Positions 1-8,047 of a stretch of DNA of 34,689 bases are shown here, piece after piece. The notes under the pieces were generated by a model. That model searched no databases and was not told where the DNA came from. It saw only the letters and a program-made list of their open reading frames with translations. The translations under genes and the position numbers were made by a program. Position 1 is the stretch's first letter. Each line of letters starts with the position of its first letter. Origin of the DNA: Candidatus Poseidonia sp. (GTDB taxonomy: Archaea > Thermoplasmatota > Poseidoniia > Poseidoniales > Poseidoniaceae); the NCBI GenBank assembly GCA_016779705.1, contig JADHNB010000006.1, forward strand, positions 1 through 34,689. The letters are read 5' to 3'.

Positions 1-1
1 A

Positions 2-178
2 GGCCACGCGTTGCGCCTCTCGCTGACGTCAACGGGCGAGGACTACCTGCCGGCAAGCACGTCCTCGGTGGTCTTTATTCAGGAAGGTGAAGGGTCAACG
101 CTCCAACTTGATACGTTTGACCCCGAGAATCGTCGATACTTCACGCCACCTGTTTGCACGCACGAACGGTGCCTCTAA
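2..178 (+). CDS. C-terminal fragment of a plus-strand protein, possibly CocE/NonD-type hydrolase
   Basis: An open frame runs in from the left edge and ends at a TAA at 176-178, giving 58 residues. It is absent from the supplied ORF track because its start lies outside the window. The visible part reads as a beta-rich tail, with 'GHALRLSLTSTGEDYLPAS' followed by 'VVFIQEGEGSTLQLDTF'. This is reminiscent of the C-terminal jelly-roll domain of CocE/NonD (X-Pro dipeptidyl-peptidase type) hydrolases, where a 'G..LRLSI.S' strand is common. That assignment is tentative because no catalytic residue is visible. Its stop overlaps the stop of the convergent MFS gene by three to four bases, the tight packing seen throughout the window. 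Confidence 0.5.
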   Translation, partial: GHALRLSLTSTGEDYLPASTSSVVFIQEGEGSTLQLDTFDPENRRYFTPPVCTHERCL

Positions 179-1428
179 TCGGTCAGGGGACGTACGGCAT
201 CTTCGCTTTTCCACAATGAAAAGATGATACCCGACACCACCATGATGGATGAAAACAAGAGAATGCCTTGCTGGATGGAAAGGGTTGAACGCTCCATCAA
301 GAAACCTGCTGCACTCGTGGAGCATGAAAAGGCGATGGACAAGACCAACATGTCCGCAGAGAACACCCGTCCACGGACTTCATCCTCGACCCACTGTTGC
401 ATGAGAATGGTGGACAAAACCCAATTTGCGCCGCTGGCAGAGTGAGCCAAGATGACCAAAACCACCGTCAACCAGAGATTCCAATCGAGGGTCGTTGCGA
501 CGAGGACGTAAAAAAATCCCGAGAGGACGATGAGGTTGCCGACCAATTGCGGCCAGCGGTTTTCGTCCTTGAAAAACGAGCGGGCGATGAGCGGTCCTAA
601 ACCGGTGCCAATGCCTCGTGCGAAAAAGAACAAACCAAAACCAAACGCTGCTCCATATCCTTGCACATCAGCCCCAAGCAGGACCAAATAAACGCCAGCC
701 AGACCTCCACCAGCCACGTTCCATGAGGCTTTGGCAAACACGATACGGAACAAGGGAGGTTGGCTTCGAATGCGACGGAATCCCCGTCGAATGTTACCGA
801 TGGCGGTCGTGATCCACGGACCCTGAGCTGAAGGTTCAATGGTTTGCGGAAGCTTCAGATTCAGCAGGAACAGAGTACCGACCAGAAACGTGAGTGAATC
901 AACGATGAAAGCTGCATCGGTTCCCCAGTACGACACCACGACGCCACCCAACATGGCGCCGATGCAAAGGGCCGTGGACCACGAAGCCGCATCCAACGCA
1001 TTGGCGGTGGCCAAGTCATCAGGATCAACGACGTTGGGCAGGGCAGCCCGTTCCGCCGTCATGTAAACGCCATGTAAGACCATCATAAGTCCGGACAAAC
1101 CAATCATCCAGACGATGTCGCTTGAATCGTTGACCAACAAGAAGAGAAGGGCCAACACCATCTGAATCAGGTTTGAGGTCACCATCAGAATTTTGCGATT
1201 CATCCGGTCGGCCATTAAGCCAATCACGGGTTGAAGAATCGCGAATCCGGCCATTCGGACGGTGAACAACAATCCCAGGAGAAACTCACTTCCAGTGTAC
1301 TCAAGGATGAGGAAAAACAGAGCGATGGTGTTGAACCACTCTCCCATCATTGAAATGATGGCGCCGATCCACAATCGGCGAAAATCCCGATTCTCGCGGA
1401 CCAACTGAACGTAGGTTCGTGATGCCAT
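175..1428 (-). CDS. MFS transporter (EntS/MFS_3-like exporter)
   Basis: This is a 417-residue polytopic membrane protein of the major facilitator superfamily. Hydrophobic helices run through the whole length in a pattern consistent with about 12 spans. The loop after the first pair of helices carries the MFS signature-like 'GLMADRMNRK' (residues about 70-80). The N-terminal 'ENRDFRRLWIGAIISMMGEW' is typical of the EntS/MFS_3 drug or siderophore exporter group, so export of a small molecule is the best guess; the substrate cannot be read. The track extends this ORF to 1668, but the extra 80 residues overlap the fdhF-like gene and look non-coding. The ATG at 1428 follows a GGAGGAG Shine-Dalgarno, and the upstream stop overlaps it (TGATG), so it is probably translated by coupling. 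Confidence 0.85.
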   Translation of the reverse strand: MASRTYVQLVRENRDFRRLWIGAIISMMGEWFNTIALFFLILEYTGSEFLLGLLFTVRMAGFAILQPVIGLMADRMNRKILMVTSNLIQMVLALLFLLVNDSSDIVWMIGLSGLMMVLHGVYMTAERAALPNVVDPDDLATANALDAASWSTALCIGAMLGGVVVSYWGTDAAFIVDSLTFLVGTLFLLNLKLPQTIEPSAQGPWITTAIGNIRRGFRRIRSQPPLFRIVFAKASWNVAGGGLAGVYLVLLGADVQGYGAAFGFGLFFFARGIGTGLGPLIARSFFKDENRWPQLVGNLIVLSGFFYVLVATTLDWNLWLTVVLVILAHSASGANWVLSTILMQQWVEDEVRGRVFSADMLVLSIAFSCSTSAAGFLMERSTLSIQQGILLFSSIMVVSGIIFSLWKSEDAVRPLTD

Positions 1429-3722
1429 CACTCCTCCTCCTCGTGGGAGGAGCGTTCGTGAGCGTGAAGAGAACAGACGATCCATTTCGATGTAGGTGTG
1501 TTTGAAACGGCCGCGGTTGAATGGAGCGGGACAAGGGAATTGGCTTCTGGAAAGTACGTTGCAAGATTGCCCCGAGGTATGTCGTAGGGTACAAGGCGCC
1601 AACGGCTCGCATGGCGCACCTCGTGTTCGTAGTGGCTGCGAATGTCGACGAGTTGCCCGGTTTTCCAACCTCGTTCAACCATGTCCTCGGCGTTCATGAG
1701 GACCACTCGCCGATGTCCGTGGATCCCCCGATATCGGTCATGAAGGCCGTAAATGGTGGTGTTGTATTGGTCGTGGCTTCGAAGCGTCATCATGACATAA
1801 CGTTCTGAGCCAACGTCCACCTCCGGAAGTTCATGGACGGTGAACAAGGCCTTCTTGTTGGGCGTCTCAAACGCTTGTTCGTCCCTTGGCGGATTGGGGA
1901 GGGCGAAACCCGACGGCGTTCGGACGCGCTGATTGTACTGTTCAAAGCCCGAGAGCGATGATTCCATCAAGTCCCGGATGGCATCGTAGTTTTCTACGAG
2001 TGTTTTCCAATCGAGCGATGAGGTTTCCAACGTCGTTTCGGCAAGCGAAGCAACAATCCAAGGCTCGCTCTTGAGATGGGGGGATGGCGGCGATAACGAG
2101 CCTTGAGAACGGTGTACAATACCCATGGAATTTTCAACGGTGACAAATTGTTCGCCACTCACTTGAACGTCGCGTTCGGTGCGGCCAAGACAGGGAAGGA
2201 TCAGCGCCTCTTGTCCGGTGACGAGATGTGAACGATTGAGTTTCGTTGAAACTTGAACGGTCAAACCAACGTTGCGCAACGCTTTGGCGGTTGCGTCGGT
2301 ATCGGGCGTGGCCGAAAGAAAATTACCGCCCATGCAGAAAAACACGTCAACCTTGCCATCGAGCATGGCTTGGATGCTGTTCACGACATCGTAGCCATGT
2401 TCCCTGGGCAACGGAAGACCAAGCCCGGCTTCCATTCGGTCGAGGAAGGCCTCGCTGGGGGCCTCCCAAATGCCAACGGTGCGGTCGCCTTGAACGTTTG
2501 AGTGGCCTCGTACGGGACAAAAACCCGCCCCCTTCCGACCGACATGCCCGTTCATCAACAACAGGTTCACCACTTCTTGAATGACGCCCACGCCGTTGCG
2601 GTGTTGGGTAAGGCCCATGGCCCAGCAGGCAATCGTTGCGGTGGATGAGGCGAGGATCGCTCCTGCCGCGTCGATTTGACCTCGAGATACGCCGGAGTCT
2701 GCGACGATTCGCTCCCAAGGCGTGGTGTTCACTGATTCGACCATGGCTTCAAAACCCGACGTTTTTTCATCGATAAAACTGGAATCGACCGCACCGTGAT
2801 GAAGCTGGGTTTTGATCAAGCCTTTGACCAAGGCTGCATCCCCGCCGATTCGAACCTGGAGATGTAGATCGGCGAGGGTGGTGCTGCGCAAATCCAATTT
2901 CATGTAGTCCTGTGGGTGTTTAAAATTCACCAAACCGGCTTCGGGAAGAGGGTTGATGTGAATGATCTTGGCACCATTCTTCTTGGCATCACGCAGTGCG
3001 GTCAACATTCGAGGGTGATTGGTTCCCGGGTTTTGCCCAATGACCAAAATGAGGTCTGCATGGTTAAAGTCATCAAGGGTCACGGTTCCTTTACCGATGC
3101 CGATGGTTTGCCCGAGGCCTTTTCCACTTGATTCATGGCACATGTTGGAACAATCCGGAAGGTTGTTGGTGCCGTACGCTCGAACAAATGCTTGATACAG
3201 AAAAGCGGCTTCATTGCTCGTTCGCCCCGAAGTGTAAAACACCGATCGGTCGGGCGACGAAGTTGATTTCAAGGCGTTGCCAATGATGGAGAAGGCTTCA
3301 CTCCATTCGATGGCCTCGTAATGCGAACTCCCTGGCTTCAAATGGACAGGGTGTGAGATGCGACCCAATCGGTTGAGTTCGTAATCGCTTCGTTGGGAAA
3401 GTTCTTGAATCGAATGTTTCGCAAAAAACGCTGGCGTCACGTTGGCTTTCATGGCTTCGTCGGCGACCGCCTTGGCGCCGTTCTCACAGAACTCGAAGGT
3501 CGTCCGATGTTCGGGGTCGGGCCAGGCGCATCCGGGGCAATCAAATCCGTCGTTTTGGTTGACCAACGCCAACGTTTTGACCGTTTTGTTGACGCCCATT
3601 TTCGTGAAGCCGTGAACGGTGGACGAGACCACCGCTGGAATACCCGCCGCTTTTTTCTTGGGCTTTTTCACTTTCAGACCGTTCACGTCGGGAGGTGTTC
3701 GTGCTTGTGACGGCGGTCGCAT
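1428..3722 (-). CDS. FdhF/YdeP-family molybdopterin oxidoreductase
   Basis: This encodes a cytoplasmic molybdopterin-dependent oxidoreductase of the FdhF/YdeP branch, 764 residues from the ATG at 3722. Near the N-terminus 'GFDCPGCAWPDPEH' followed by 'FCENGAKA' is the family signature. 'LPDCSNMCHESS' marks the molybdenum-site region, and 'VIGQNPGTNHPR' and 'ARSTATIACWAMG'-like segments belong to the molybdopterin-binding domains. The C-terminus has a dinucleotide-binding domain starting around 'RSHDQYNTTIYGL'. The track start at 3944 would overlap fdhD by 187 bases; the ATG at 3722 has a GAGGTG Shine-Dalgarno. There is no in-frame TGA, so no selenocysteine. Members lack a proven physiological substrate; formate is possible but unproven. 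fdhD directly upstream supports a sulfurated Mo-cofactor enzyme. Confidence 0.9.
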   Translation of the reverse strand: MRPPSQARTPPDVNGLKVKKPKKKAAGIPAVVSSTVHGFTKMGVNKTVKTLALVNQNDGFDCPGCAWPDPEHRTTFEFCENGAKAVADEAMKANVTPAFFAKHSIQELSQRSDYELNRLGRISHPVHLKPGSSHYEAIEWSEAFSIIGNALKSTSSPDRSVFYTSGRTSNEAAFLYQAFVRAYGTNNLPDCSNMCHESSGKGLGQTIGIGKGTVTLDDFNHADLILVIGQNPGTNHPRMLTALRDAKKNGAKIIHINPLPEAGLVNFKHPQDYMKLDLRSTTLADLHLQVRIGGDAALVKGLIKTQLHHGAVDSSFIDEKTSGFEAMVESVNTTPWERIVADSGVSRGQIDAAGAILASSTATIACWAMGLTQHRNGVGVIQEVVNLLLMNGHVGRKGAGFCPVRGHSNVQGDRTVGIWEAPSEAFLDRMEAGLGLPLPREHGYDVVNSIQAMLDGKVDVFFCMGGNFLSATPDTDATAKALRNVGLTVQVSTKLNRSHLVTGQEALILPCLGRTERDVQVSGEQFVTVENSMGIVHRSQGSLSPPSPHLKSEPWIVASLAETTLETSSLDWKTLVENYDAIRDLMESSLSGFEQYNQRVRTPSGFALPNPPRDEQAFETPNKKALFTVHELPEVDVGSERYVMMTLRSHDQYNTTIYGLHDRYRGIHGHRRVVLMNAEDMVERGWKTGQLVDIRSHYEHEVRHASRWRLVPYDIPRGNLATYFPEANSLVPLHSTAAVSNTPTSKWIVCSLHAHERSSHEEEE

Positions 3723-3757
3723 GAAGGCACCTCGTGAAGCGGTGAGCACAACCCTTC

Positions 3758-4492
3758 TCAATCCTTTGCTTGGAAACGACCTTGAATGGCCCCAATTACC
3801 GTAGCGGTGCCCGTACGACCAAAAGTCACCAAGGAGATGCCGTTCATGCGTGCAACCTCCGCTGCAAGTTGAGAAGCAGCGCCGATGGACGCTACCACGG
3901 GCACCCCCATACGTGCCGCTTTGGCCACGATGTCCCAACCGCAACGACCCGATAGCAGCAAGGCAACGGGGCGCCCCATGTCTTCATGTTCCAACATGAC
4001 GGAGCCGAACACTTTGTCAACGGCGTTGTGGCGACCGATGTCTTCACGAACAACCACGGTGGTGCCAGGACCTGCAAAGAGCAGACCTGCGGCGTGAACG
4101 CCACCTGTTTTCTCAAAAAGGGGTTGGCGCAGGTGCATGGCGGTAAGATGTTCCAACACTCGGTCGAGATCAATGGATTCCGTTGCTAAAACAGGGGGAG
4201 ACATAATACTCAACATGTCGGATAGGGAATCGGCATTGCACGCTCCGCAGGAGGATGTCACCACCCCCTCTCGTTGCGGAAGCGGTTCTTGGCCGTCCAC
4301 CACGAGGTCCAGGCGCTCAACGTCATTCATGCGGTCATGCACAACCGTCCAACATCCGGGTTCAAGGGACAAGCCGTGCTCGGTGGCGAAGTGACCCAGG
4401 CACAATTCCTCGAGGTGACCGTTTGAGGCCAGCAGGGTGGTCACCACCTCACCGTTCAGCAGAAGTTGAACCGGACGCTCATCGGCCAACAC
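3758..4492 (-). CDS. fdhD: FdhD sulfur carrier / formate dehydrogenase accessory protein
   Basis: FdhD passes sulfur from a cysteine desulfurase to the molybdenum cofactor of formate-dehydrogenase-type enzymes, here presumably the product of the next gene, 35 bases downstream. The conserved Cys motif is present as 'SSCGACNADS', and the later 'REDIGRHNAVDK' and 'LLSGRCGWDIVAKAA' are strong family signatures. The ORF-track start at 4492 is a GTG without a Shine-Dalgarno. In-frame sequence upstream reads 'HRWDGRRFELDTD', which resembles the usual FdhD N-terminus, and no ATG, GTG or TTG occurs before the upstream in-frame stop. The real start may therefore be the CTG at 4558, overlapping the tsr3 stop, which would give 266 residues instead of 244. 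Confidence 0.92.
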   Translation of the reverse strand: MLADERPVQLLLNGEVVTTLLASNGHLEELCLGHFATEHGLSLEPGCWTVVHDRMNDVERLDLVVDGQEPLPQREGVVTSSCGACNADSLSDMLSIMSPPVLATESIDLDRVLEHLTAMHLRQPLFEKTGGVHAAGLLFAGPGTTVVVREDIGRHNAVDKVFGSVMLEHEDMGRPVALLLSGRCGWDIVAKAARMGVPVVASIGAASQLAAEVARMNGISLVTFGRTGTATVIGAIQGRFQAKD

Positions 4493-4554
4493 ATCCGTGT
4501 CGAGTTCAAACCGACGACCGTCCCATCGGTGGACGGAAAAGGGGTGATGGTCGG

Positions 4555-5109
4555 TCAGGAGGAGCCCTCCAATGCTTCCCGGTCGAGGTCAAAAAATTCG
4601 AATTGGAGGTCCACCAGTTCTTGACTCGTACGGGCGGATGCGTAGGCGGTAAGCGGCTCGTGATTCAATTCAAAGAAACGTTGCCCCCACCGAAACGCCC
4701 CCAAAACCTGCGTAGCCTGTTCGGTTTGGCCAACCAAGTGCAACACCGTTGCGAGGGCTTCTGCTGTGGTCAATCTTCCGGGTTTCCCCCAATTCACGGG
4801 ATTGGCCGCGAGCAATAATGGCAACATCCTCGGTTGAAGTCGGGTGGATTTCATGACGGATTCAACGGAGGGTTCGATGTGCGCCCAACTGCAATCAAGA
4901 CCCACCAATGCTCCGTGCTGTTCCAACAATAGCGCATGGTCTTCAGGGCCAAAGACCTTCCCGCACAGGGGTTCCAATATGATTCCCTTTTTCGGTAAGG
5001 TTCGAGGCGATTTGTGCAGTTGGAGGTCGCCTCGTTTACTGGCCAAAACAGCGGTGTTCTTTTTGGGGTCGTCCTGAGCCAACCATAGCGCATGGACGGG
5101 GATGGACAA
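4555..5109 (-). CDS. tsr3: Tsr3-type rRNA aminocarboxypropyltransferase (DUF367)
   Basis: Tsr3 transfers the 3-amino-3-carboxypropyl group of S-adenosylmethionine to a hypermodified nucleotide in small-subunit rRNA (the position equivalent to m1acp3-psi in eukaryotes). Family marks are 'AQDDPKKNTAVLASKRG' at the N-terminus, 'LVGLDCSWAHIE' in the middle, and 'LQPRMLPLLLAANPVNWGKP' followed by 'LTTAEALATVLHLVG', which shape the SAM site. The protein is 184 residues from a TTG at 5109, preceded by GGGGTGA. The track start at 5142 (also TTG) would overlap the aMBF1 gene and add residues with no family counterpart. It lies 4 bases after the aMBF1 stop and shares its last bases with the candidate fdhD start. 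Confidence 0.9.
   Translation of the reverse strand: MSIPVHALWLAQDDPKKNTAVLASKRGDLQLHKSPRTLPKKGIILEPLCGKVFGPEDHALLLEQHGALVGLDCSWAHIEPSVESVMKSTRLQPRMLPLLLAANPVNWGKPGRLTTAEALATVLHLVGQTEQATQVLGAFRWGQRFFELNHEPLTAYASARTSQELVDLQFEFFDLDREALEGSS
4556..4570 (-). promoter_or_regulatory. Shine-Dalgarno plus candidate CTG start for fdhD
   Basis: Reading the minus strand, GGAGGG (4570-4565) is followed by six bases and then CTG (4558-4556), which overlaps the tsr3 TGA (4557-4555) as CTGA. This copies the ATGA coupling seen elsewhere in the window but with CTG. It would add 22 residues to FdhD that look homologous to family N-termini. Use of CTG is inferred; the sequence alone cannot prove it. Confidence 0.5.
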
Positions 5110-5113
5110 GGGC

Positions 5114-5593
5114 TCACCCCTGTTGGTTGAAAAAATCACCAAACGTCATGCCCCTCGACGAGCCAGCGTTGACGAATCGCGTTTCCTCGGCTTCACGCTC
5201 GGCCATCAACTCGATATCGAGGGCCGATTCGAATTTTTTGATGACGTTGTCCGTTGGCCGCTTCCCTGATTCGGCGGCCTTGATCACGTTGACCGTTTCC
5301 GACATCTCTTTGGCCAACTGAACTTGGGTCCACCCTTTGGCGCTGCGAGCTCTTGCGATTCGTTTGTGAAAATCACCAACGAGTTCCTTTGCACCACGGG
5401 ACATGAGGTCGTTGCGCCGAGGAGCACCACTCGATGCGGATGTTTGTTGAGCCCGTTGTAACCCCGGTGCCACGGCTTTGGGACCAAGGTTCATCTTTTC
5501 CGTGCAGCGGGAACAGGCCAACACCTCGGTTTTCCCCGTGCGGACCTGTCGCACGCTGACTTTCACCGCACCGCAAAGTTCACATTCGCCCAT
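5114..5593 (-). CDS. Archaeal multiprotein bridging factor 1-like zinc ribbon/HTH protein
   Basis: This 159-residue protein combines an N-terminal zinc ribbon (Cys4, Cys7, Cys27, Cys30: 'CELC' and 'CSRC'), a basic Ser/Ala linker, and a Cro/C1-type helix-turn-helix at about residues 75-130, including 'KGWTQVQLAKEMSETVNVIKAAE'. That order is diagnostic for archaeal MBF1, which associates with ribosomes or transcription machinery; its precise role is unsettled. The ATG at 5593 has a GGAGAA element upstream. It heads the minus-strand cluster with tsr3 and is divergent from PAN, so a translation- or stress-linked operon is plausible. Confidence 0.9.
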   Translation of the reverse strand: MGECELCGAVKVSVRQVRTGKTEVLACSRCTEKMNLGPKAVAPGLQRAQQTSASSGAPRRNDLMSRGAKELVGDFHKRIARARSAKGWTQVQLAKEMSETVNVIKAAESGKRPTDNVIKKFESALDIELMAEREAEETRFVNAGSSRGMTFGDFFNQQG

Positions 5594-5698
5594 GGGGCTA
5601 ATTCTCCGATGACCACCTTTGAACCCTTTGATGGCAGGACATGAACGTCATCCAATGACATCGAAAGCACCGGTTCGGGGAAAAAGGGGCATTGAACC

Positions 5699-5704
5699 TA
5701 TAAA
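5699..5704 (+). promoter_or_regulatory. TATA box for the PAN gene
   Basis: TATAAA within 'CCTATAAACA' sits about 30 bases upstream of the PAN ATG (5734), in the 140-base divergent gap between aMBF1 and PAN. Archaeal TATA boxes centre near -26, so transcription would start about 0-8 bases before the ATG, giving a leaderless or near-leaderless mRNA. No Shine-Dalgarno precedes the ATG, which agrees. Confidence 0.6.
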
Positions 5705-5733
5705 CAGTGGCCGTATGGATTTGGTTGAGCACC

Positions 5734-6954
5734 ATGAGTACGGATGTTGAACGGAGCGAACCGAGCCTTCCAAATTCACCCGAGGACGATCTTCGTGAAT
5801 TGGAAGAAGCATACGCTGAACTTCGCGATGAAAGTCAGCAACTCATCAACGAGCGAAACGGCTTGGAATCCGAGGTGCGTACGCTTCGCAAGAAAATTGA
5901 CCGGCTCGAGGAAAACGTCAACCTCCTCAAAATGCCACCGCTCATTATCGGCCATATCCAAGACGTTCTTGACCACGAACGGGCGATCGTACGCTCGTCA
6001 AACGGAACGGTGTTCCAAGTATCCCTCAATCAGCGCCTTGAACCCGATTTGCTCAAACCAGGGACTCGGGTGGCCTTGAACCAAGACAGTTTGTCGGTCA
6101 TTGAAGTCTTGCATGAAGCGTGGGACCCGATGGTCAGCGGGGCCGAAATGGTCGAAAAACCCTCCATCACCTATGCCGATGTCGCCGGTCTCGATGACCA
6201 AGTTGAATCGGTTCGAGAAGCCATTGAATTGCCGCTTACCAAACCGGAGTTGTTCGAAAAGATCGGCATTGTCCCCCCAAAAGGCGTGTTGCTGGTTGGC
6301 CCTCCGGGTTGTGGTAAAACGCTCCTCGCCAAAGCCGTCGCGAACCACACGGATGCTACGTTCATTCGCATGGTGGGGAGTGAACTTGCTCAGAAGTACA
6401 TCGGCGAGGGCGGACGCATGGTCAGGGAACTGTTTTCCCTAGCGAAGGAAAAGGCACCCAGCGTGATTTTCCTCGATGAAATTGATGCCATCGGGGCCAA
6501 GCGACTCGACGGTTCCACCAGCGGAGACCGAGAGGTTCAACGGACCTTGATGCAACTCCTAGCGGAACTCGATGGCTTTGATGCACTCAAGGATGTAAAA
6601 ATCATCGCTGCGACGAATCGACCCGATATCTTGGATGACGCCCTTTTACGACCCGGCCGATTTGATCGTGTGATTGAGATTCCTATCCCCGATGAGGCCT
6701 CACGAAAGTCCATCTTGAACGTGCACCTTGGTGTCATGAACACCAAGAAGATCAGCGTCGGCCGAGTGGTCGAGCGTACCCAAGGCTATTCCGGAGCGGA
6801 ACTGAAAGCCACCTGTGTGGAAGCGGGCATGATCGCCATCCGTGACGGACGGTCATCCGTCACCCAAGCCGACATGATGGACGCCATCACTCGCTTGGAC
6901 AAAAAGCGAAGCCAAGGCTCGACCCTAAGATCACCCGAGGCCTTGTATTCGTGA
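5734..6954 (+). CDS. pan: Proteasome-activating nucleotidase (PAN), AAA+ ATPase
   Basis: PAN is the hexameric ATPase that unfolds proteins and feeds them into the archaeal 20S proteasome. The 406-residue product has an N-terminal coiled coil (about 15-66, rich in Glu/Leu heptads), an OB domain (about 67-130) and one AAA+ domain. The latter has Walker A 'GPPGCGKT' (189-196), Walker B 'VIFLDEID' (244-251) and an arginine-finger region 'LLRPGRFDR'. It ends in 'LYS', an intact HbYX gate-opening motif. The track start (GTG 5707) is rejected because the ATG at 5734 fits the TATA box and PAN N-termini. No proteasome subunit gene is in the window. Confidence 0.97.
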   Translation: MSTDVERSEPSLPNSPEDDLRELEEAYAELRDESQQLINERNGLESEVRTLRKKIDRLEENVNLLKMPPLIIGHIQDVLDHERAIVRSSNGTVFQVSLNQRLEPDLLKPGTRVALNQDSLSVIEVLHEAWDPMVSGAEMVEKPSITYADVAGLDDQVESVREAIELPLTKPELFEKIGIVPPKGVLLVGPPGCGKTLLAKAVANHTDATFIRMVGSELAQKYIGEGGRMVRELFSLAKEKAPSVIFLDEIDAIGAKRLDGSTSGDREVQRTLMQLLAELDGFDALKDVKIIAATNRPDILDDALLRPGRFDRVIEIPIPDEASRKSILNVHLGVMNTKKISVGRVVERTQGYSGAELKATCVEAGMIAIRDGRSSVTQADMMDAITRLDKKRSQGSTLRSPEALYS

Positions 6955-7000
6955 ACGGCGAGCGCCGAACATTCAAAGACCGCACCCCTAGCCATCGCTC

Positions 7001-8047
7001 ATGGCCTCGCCCTTGGTTGAATGCGTTCCCAACATCTCGGAGGGAAGAGACCTTGCCGTCATTGACAAAATCGTTGATGCCGTGCGTGCCATCAGCGGTT
7101 GCACGGTTCTCGGTGTGGAACCCGATCACGATTATCATCGCACGGTGATCACCTTTGCAGGTTCGCCCGAGGCGGTGGTTGAGGGGGCCGTCGCCCTCAT
7201 TGACGCTAGCGTTCGATTCCTTGACATGCGAAACCACCAAGGCGAACATCCGCGCCTTGGCGTGGTCGATGTCTGCCCTTTTGTCCCCCTTCGGGACATC
7301 ACCATGGATGAATGTGCTGAATTGGCAAGGGAAGTGGTTCAACGGGTTGCTAAAACTCACCAGGTTCCTTTGTTTCTTTACGGAGCCGCCGCCAGTTCAG
7401 AGAGTCGACTCATGCTTTCTGCGTTACGAAAAGGAGAATATGAAGGGCTGCAATCTCGTCTGGAAGGAACCGACACCCTCCATGAAGAGAGCACCAAAAT
7501 GCCCGATTTTGGAGCGATGAAATGGGACGATGTCGTTGCAAAGTCAGGAGGCATTACCGTCGGTGCACGCCCCATTCTCGTGGCATACAACGTGAACGTT
7601 GAGGAACCTGACGCCCGCGTTTCAAAGATGATCGGTTCCATCGTTCGCAGCAGCGGACGCCTCCTGAAATCGGAAACAGGAGCTACAATACGGTCCTCCG
7701 GGATGTTGACAAAGGTCCAGGGCATGGGGGTTCAATTGGAGGAATTGGGAATTTCTCAAATCTCGATGAACCTCCTCGATGCTGAAGCCTGTCCGCTCCA
7801 ATTGGCCTTCAAGGTCTGCGAGAGTTTAGCATCCGATCACGGCGTTTCCTTGTGCGGAAGCGAGATTGTTGGTCTTGTCCCGCTATCGGTCATGCTTGAC
7901 GCAGGGCGATACTTTGTCGGGGGAGAGCATGATGAGCAAACCTTGGTGCAGGCGGCCGTTGACGCCCTTGGCTTGAACGTGCATCACGATTTTGACCCCC
8001 AACGACACATCATAGAATGGGCACTCAAGAACGGGGTGATGGCATGA
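7001..8047 (+). CDS. Glutamate formimidoyltransferase
   Basis: This enzyme moves the formimidoyl group from N-formimidoyl-glutamate to tetrahydrofolate, the last carbon-recovery step of histidine breakdown, or the reverse formyl transfer in some archaea. The 348-residue product matches the N-terminal half of FTCD: 'LVECVPNISEGRD' at the start, 'DHDYHRTVITFAG' with the catalytic His region at about 45-55, 'HQGEHPRLGVVDVCPF' and 'GARPILVAYNVN'. It stands alone rather than fused to the cyclodeaminase, which follows in an ATGA overlap. The start is ATG 7001, 46 bases after PAN, with no clear Shine-Dalgarno, so it may be co-transcribed with PAN. Other histidine-degradation genes are absent here. 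Confidence 0.93.
   Translation: MASPLVECVPNISEGRDLAVIDKIVDAVRAISGCTVLGVEPDHDYHRTVITFAGSPEAVVEGAVALIDASVRFLDMRNHQGEHPRLGVVDVCPFVPLRDITMDECAELAREVVQRVAKTHQVPLFLYGAAASSESRLMLSALRKGEYEGLQSRLEGTDTLHEESTKMPDFGAMKWDDVVAKSGGITVGARPILVAYNVNVEEPDARVSKMIGSIVRSSGRLLKSETGATIRSSGMLTKVQGMGVQLEELGISQISMNLLDAEACPLQLAFKVCESLASDHGVSLCGSEIVGLVPLSVMLDAGRYFVGGEHDEQTLVQAAVDALGLNVHHDFDPQRHIIEWALKNGVMA

Noticed and set aside
1431-1442. GGAGGAGGAG simple repeat
   Set aside because: It is the Glu-rich end of the FdhF-like protein doubling as the Shine-Dalgarno of the MFS gene; no separate repeat element is needed.
1428-3722. Selenocysteine in the FdhF-like enzyme
   Set aside because: The frame has no internal TGA and the relevant active-site region reads 'CSNMCHESS' without interruption.
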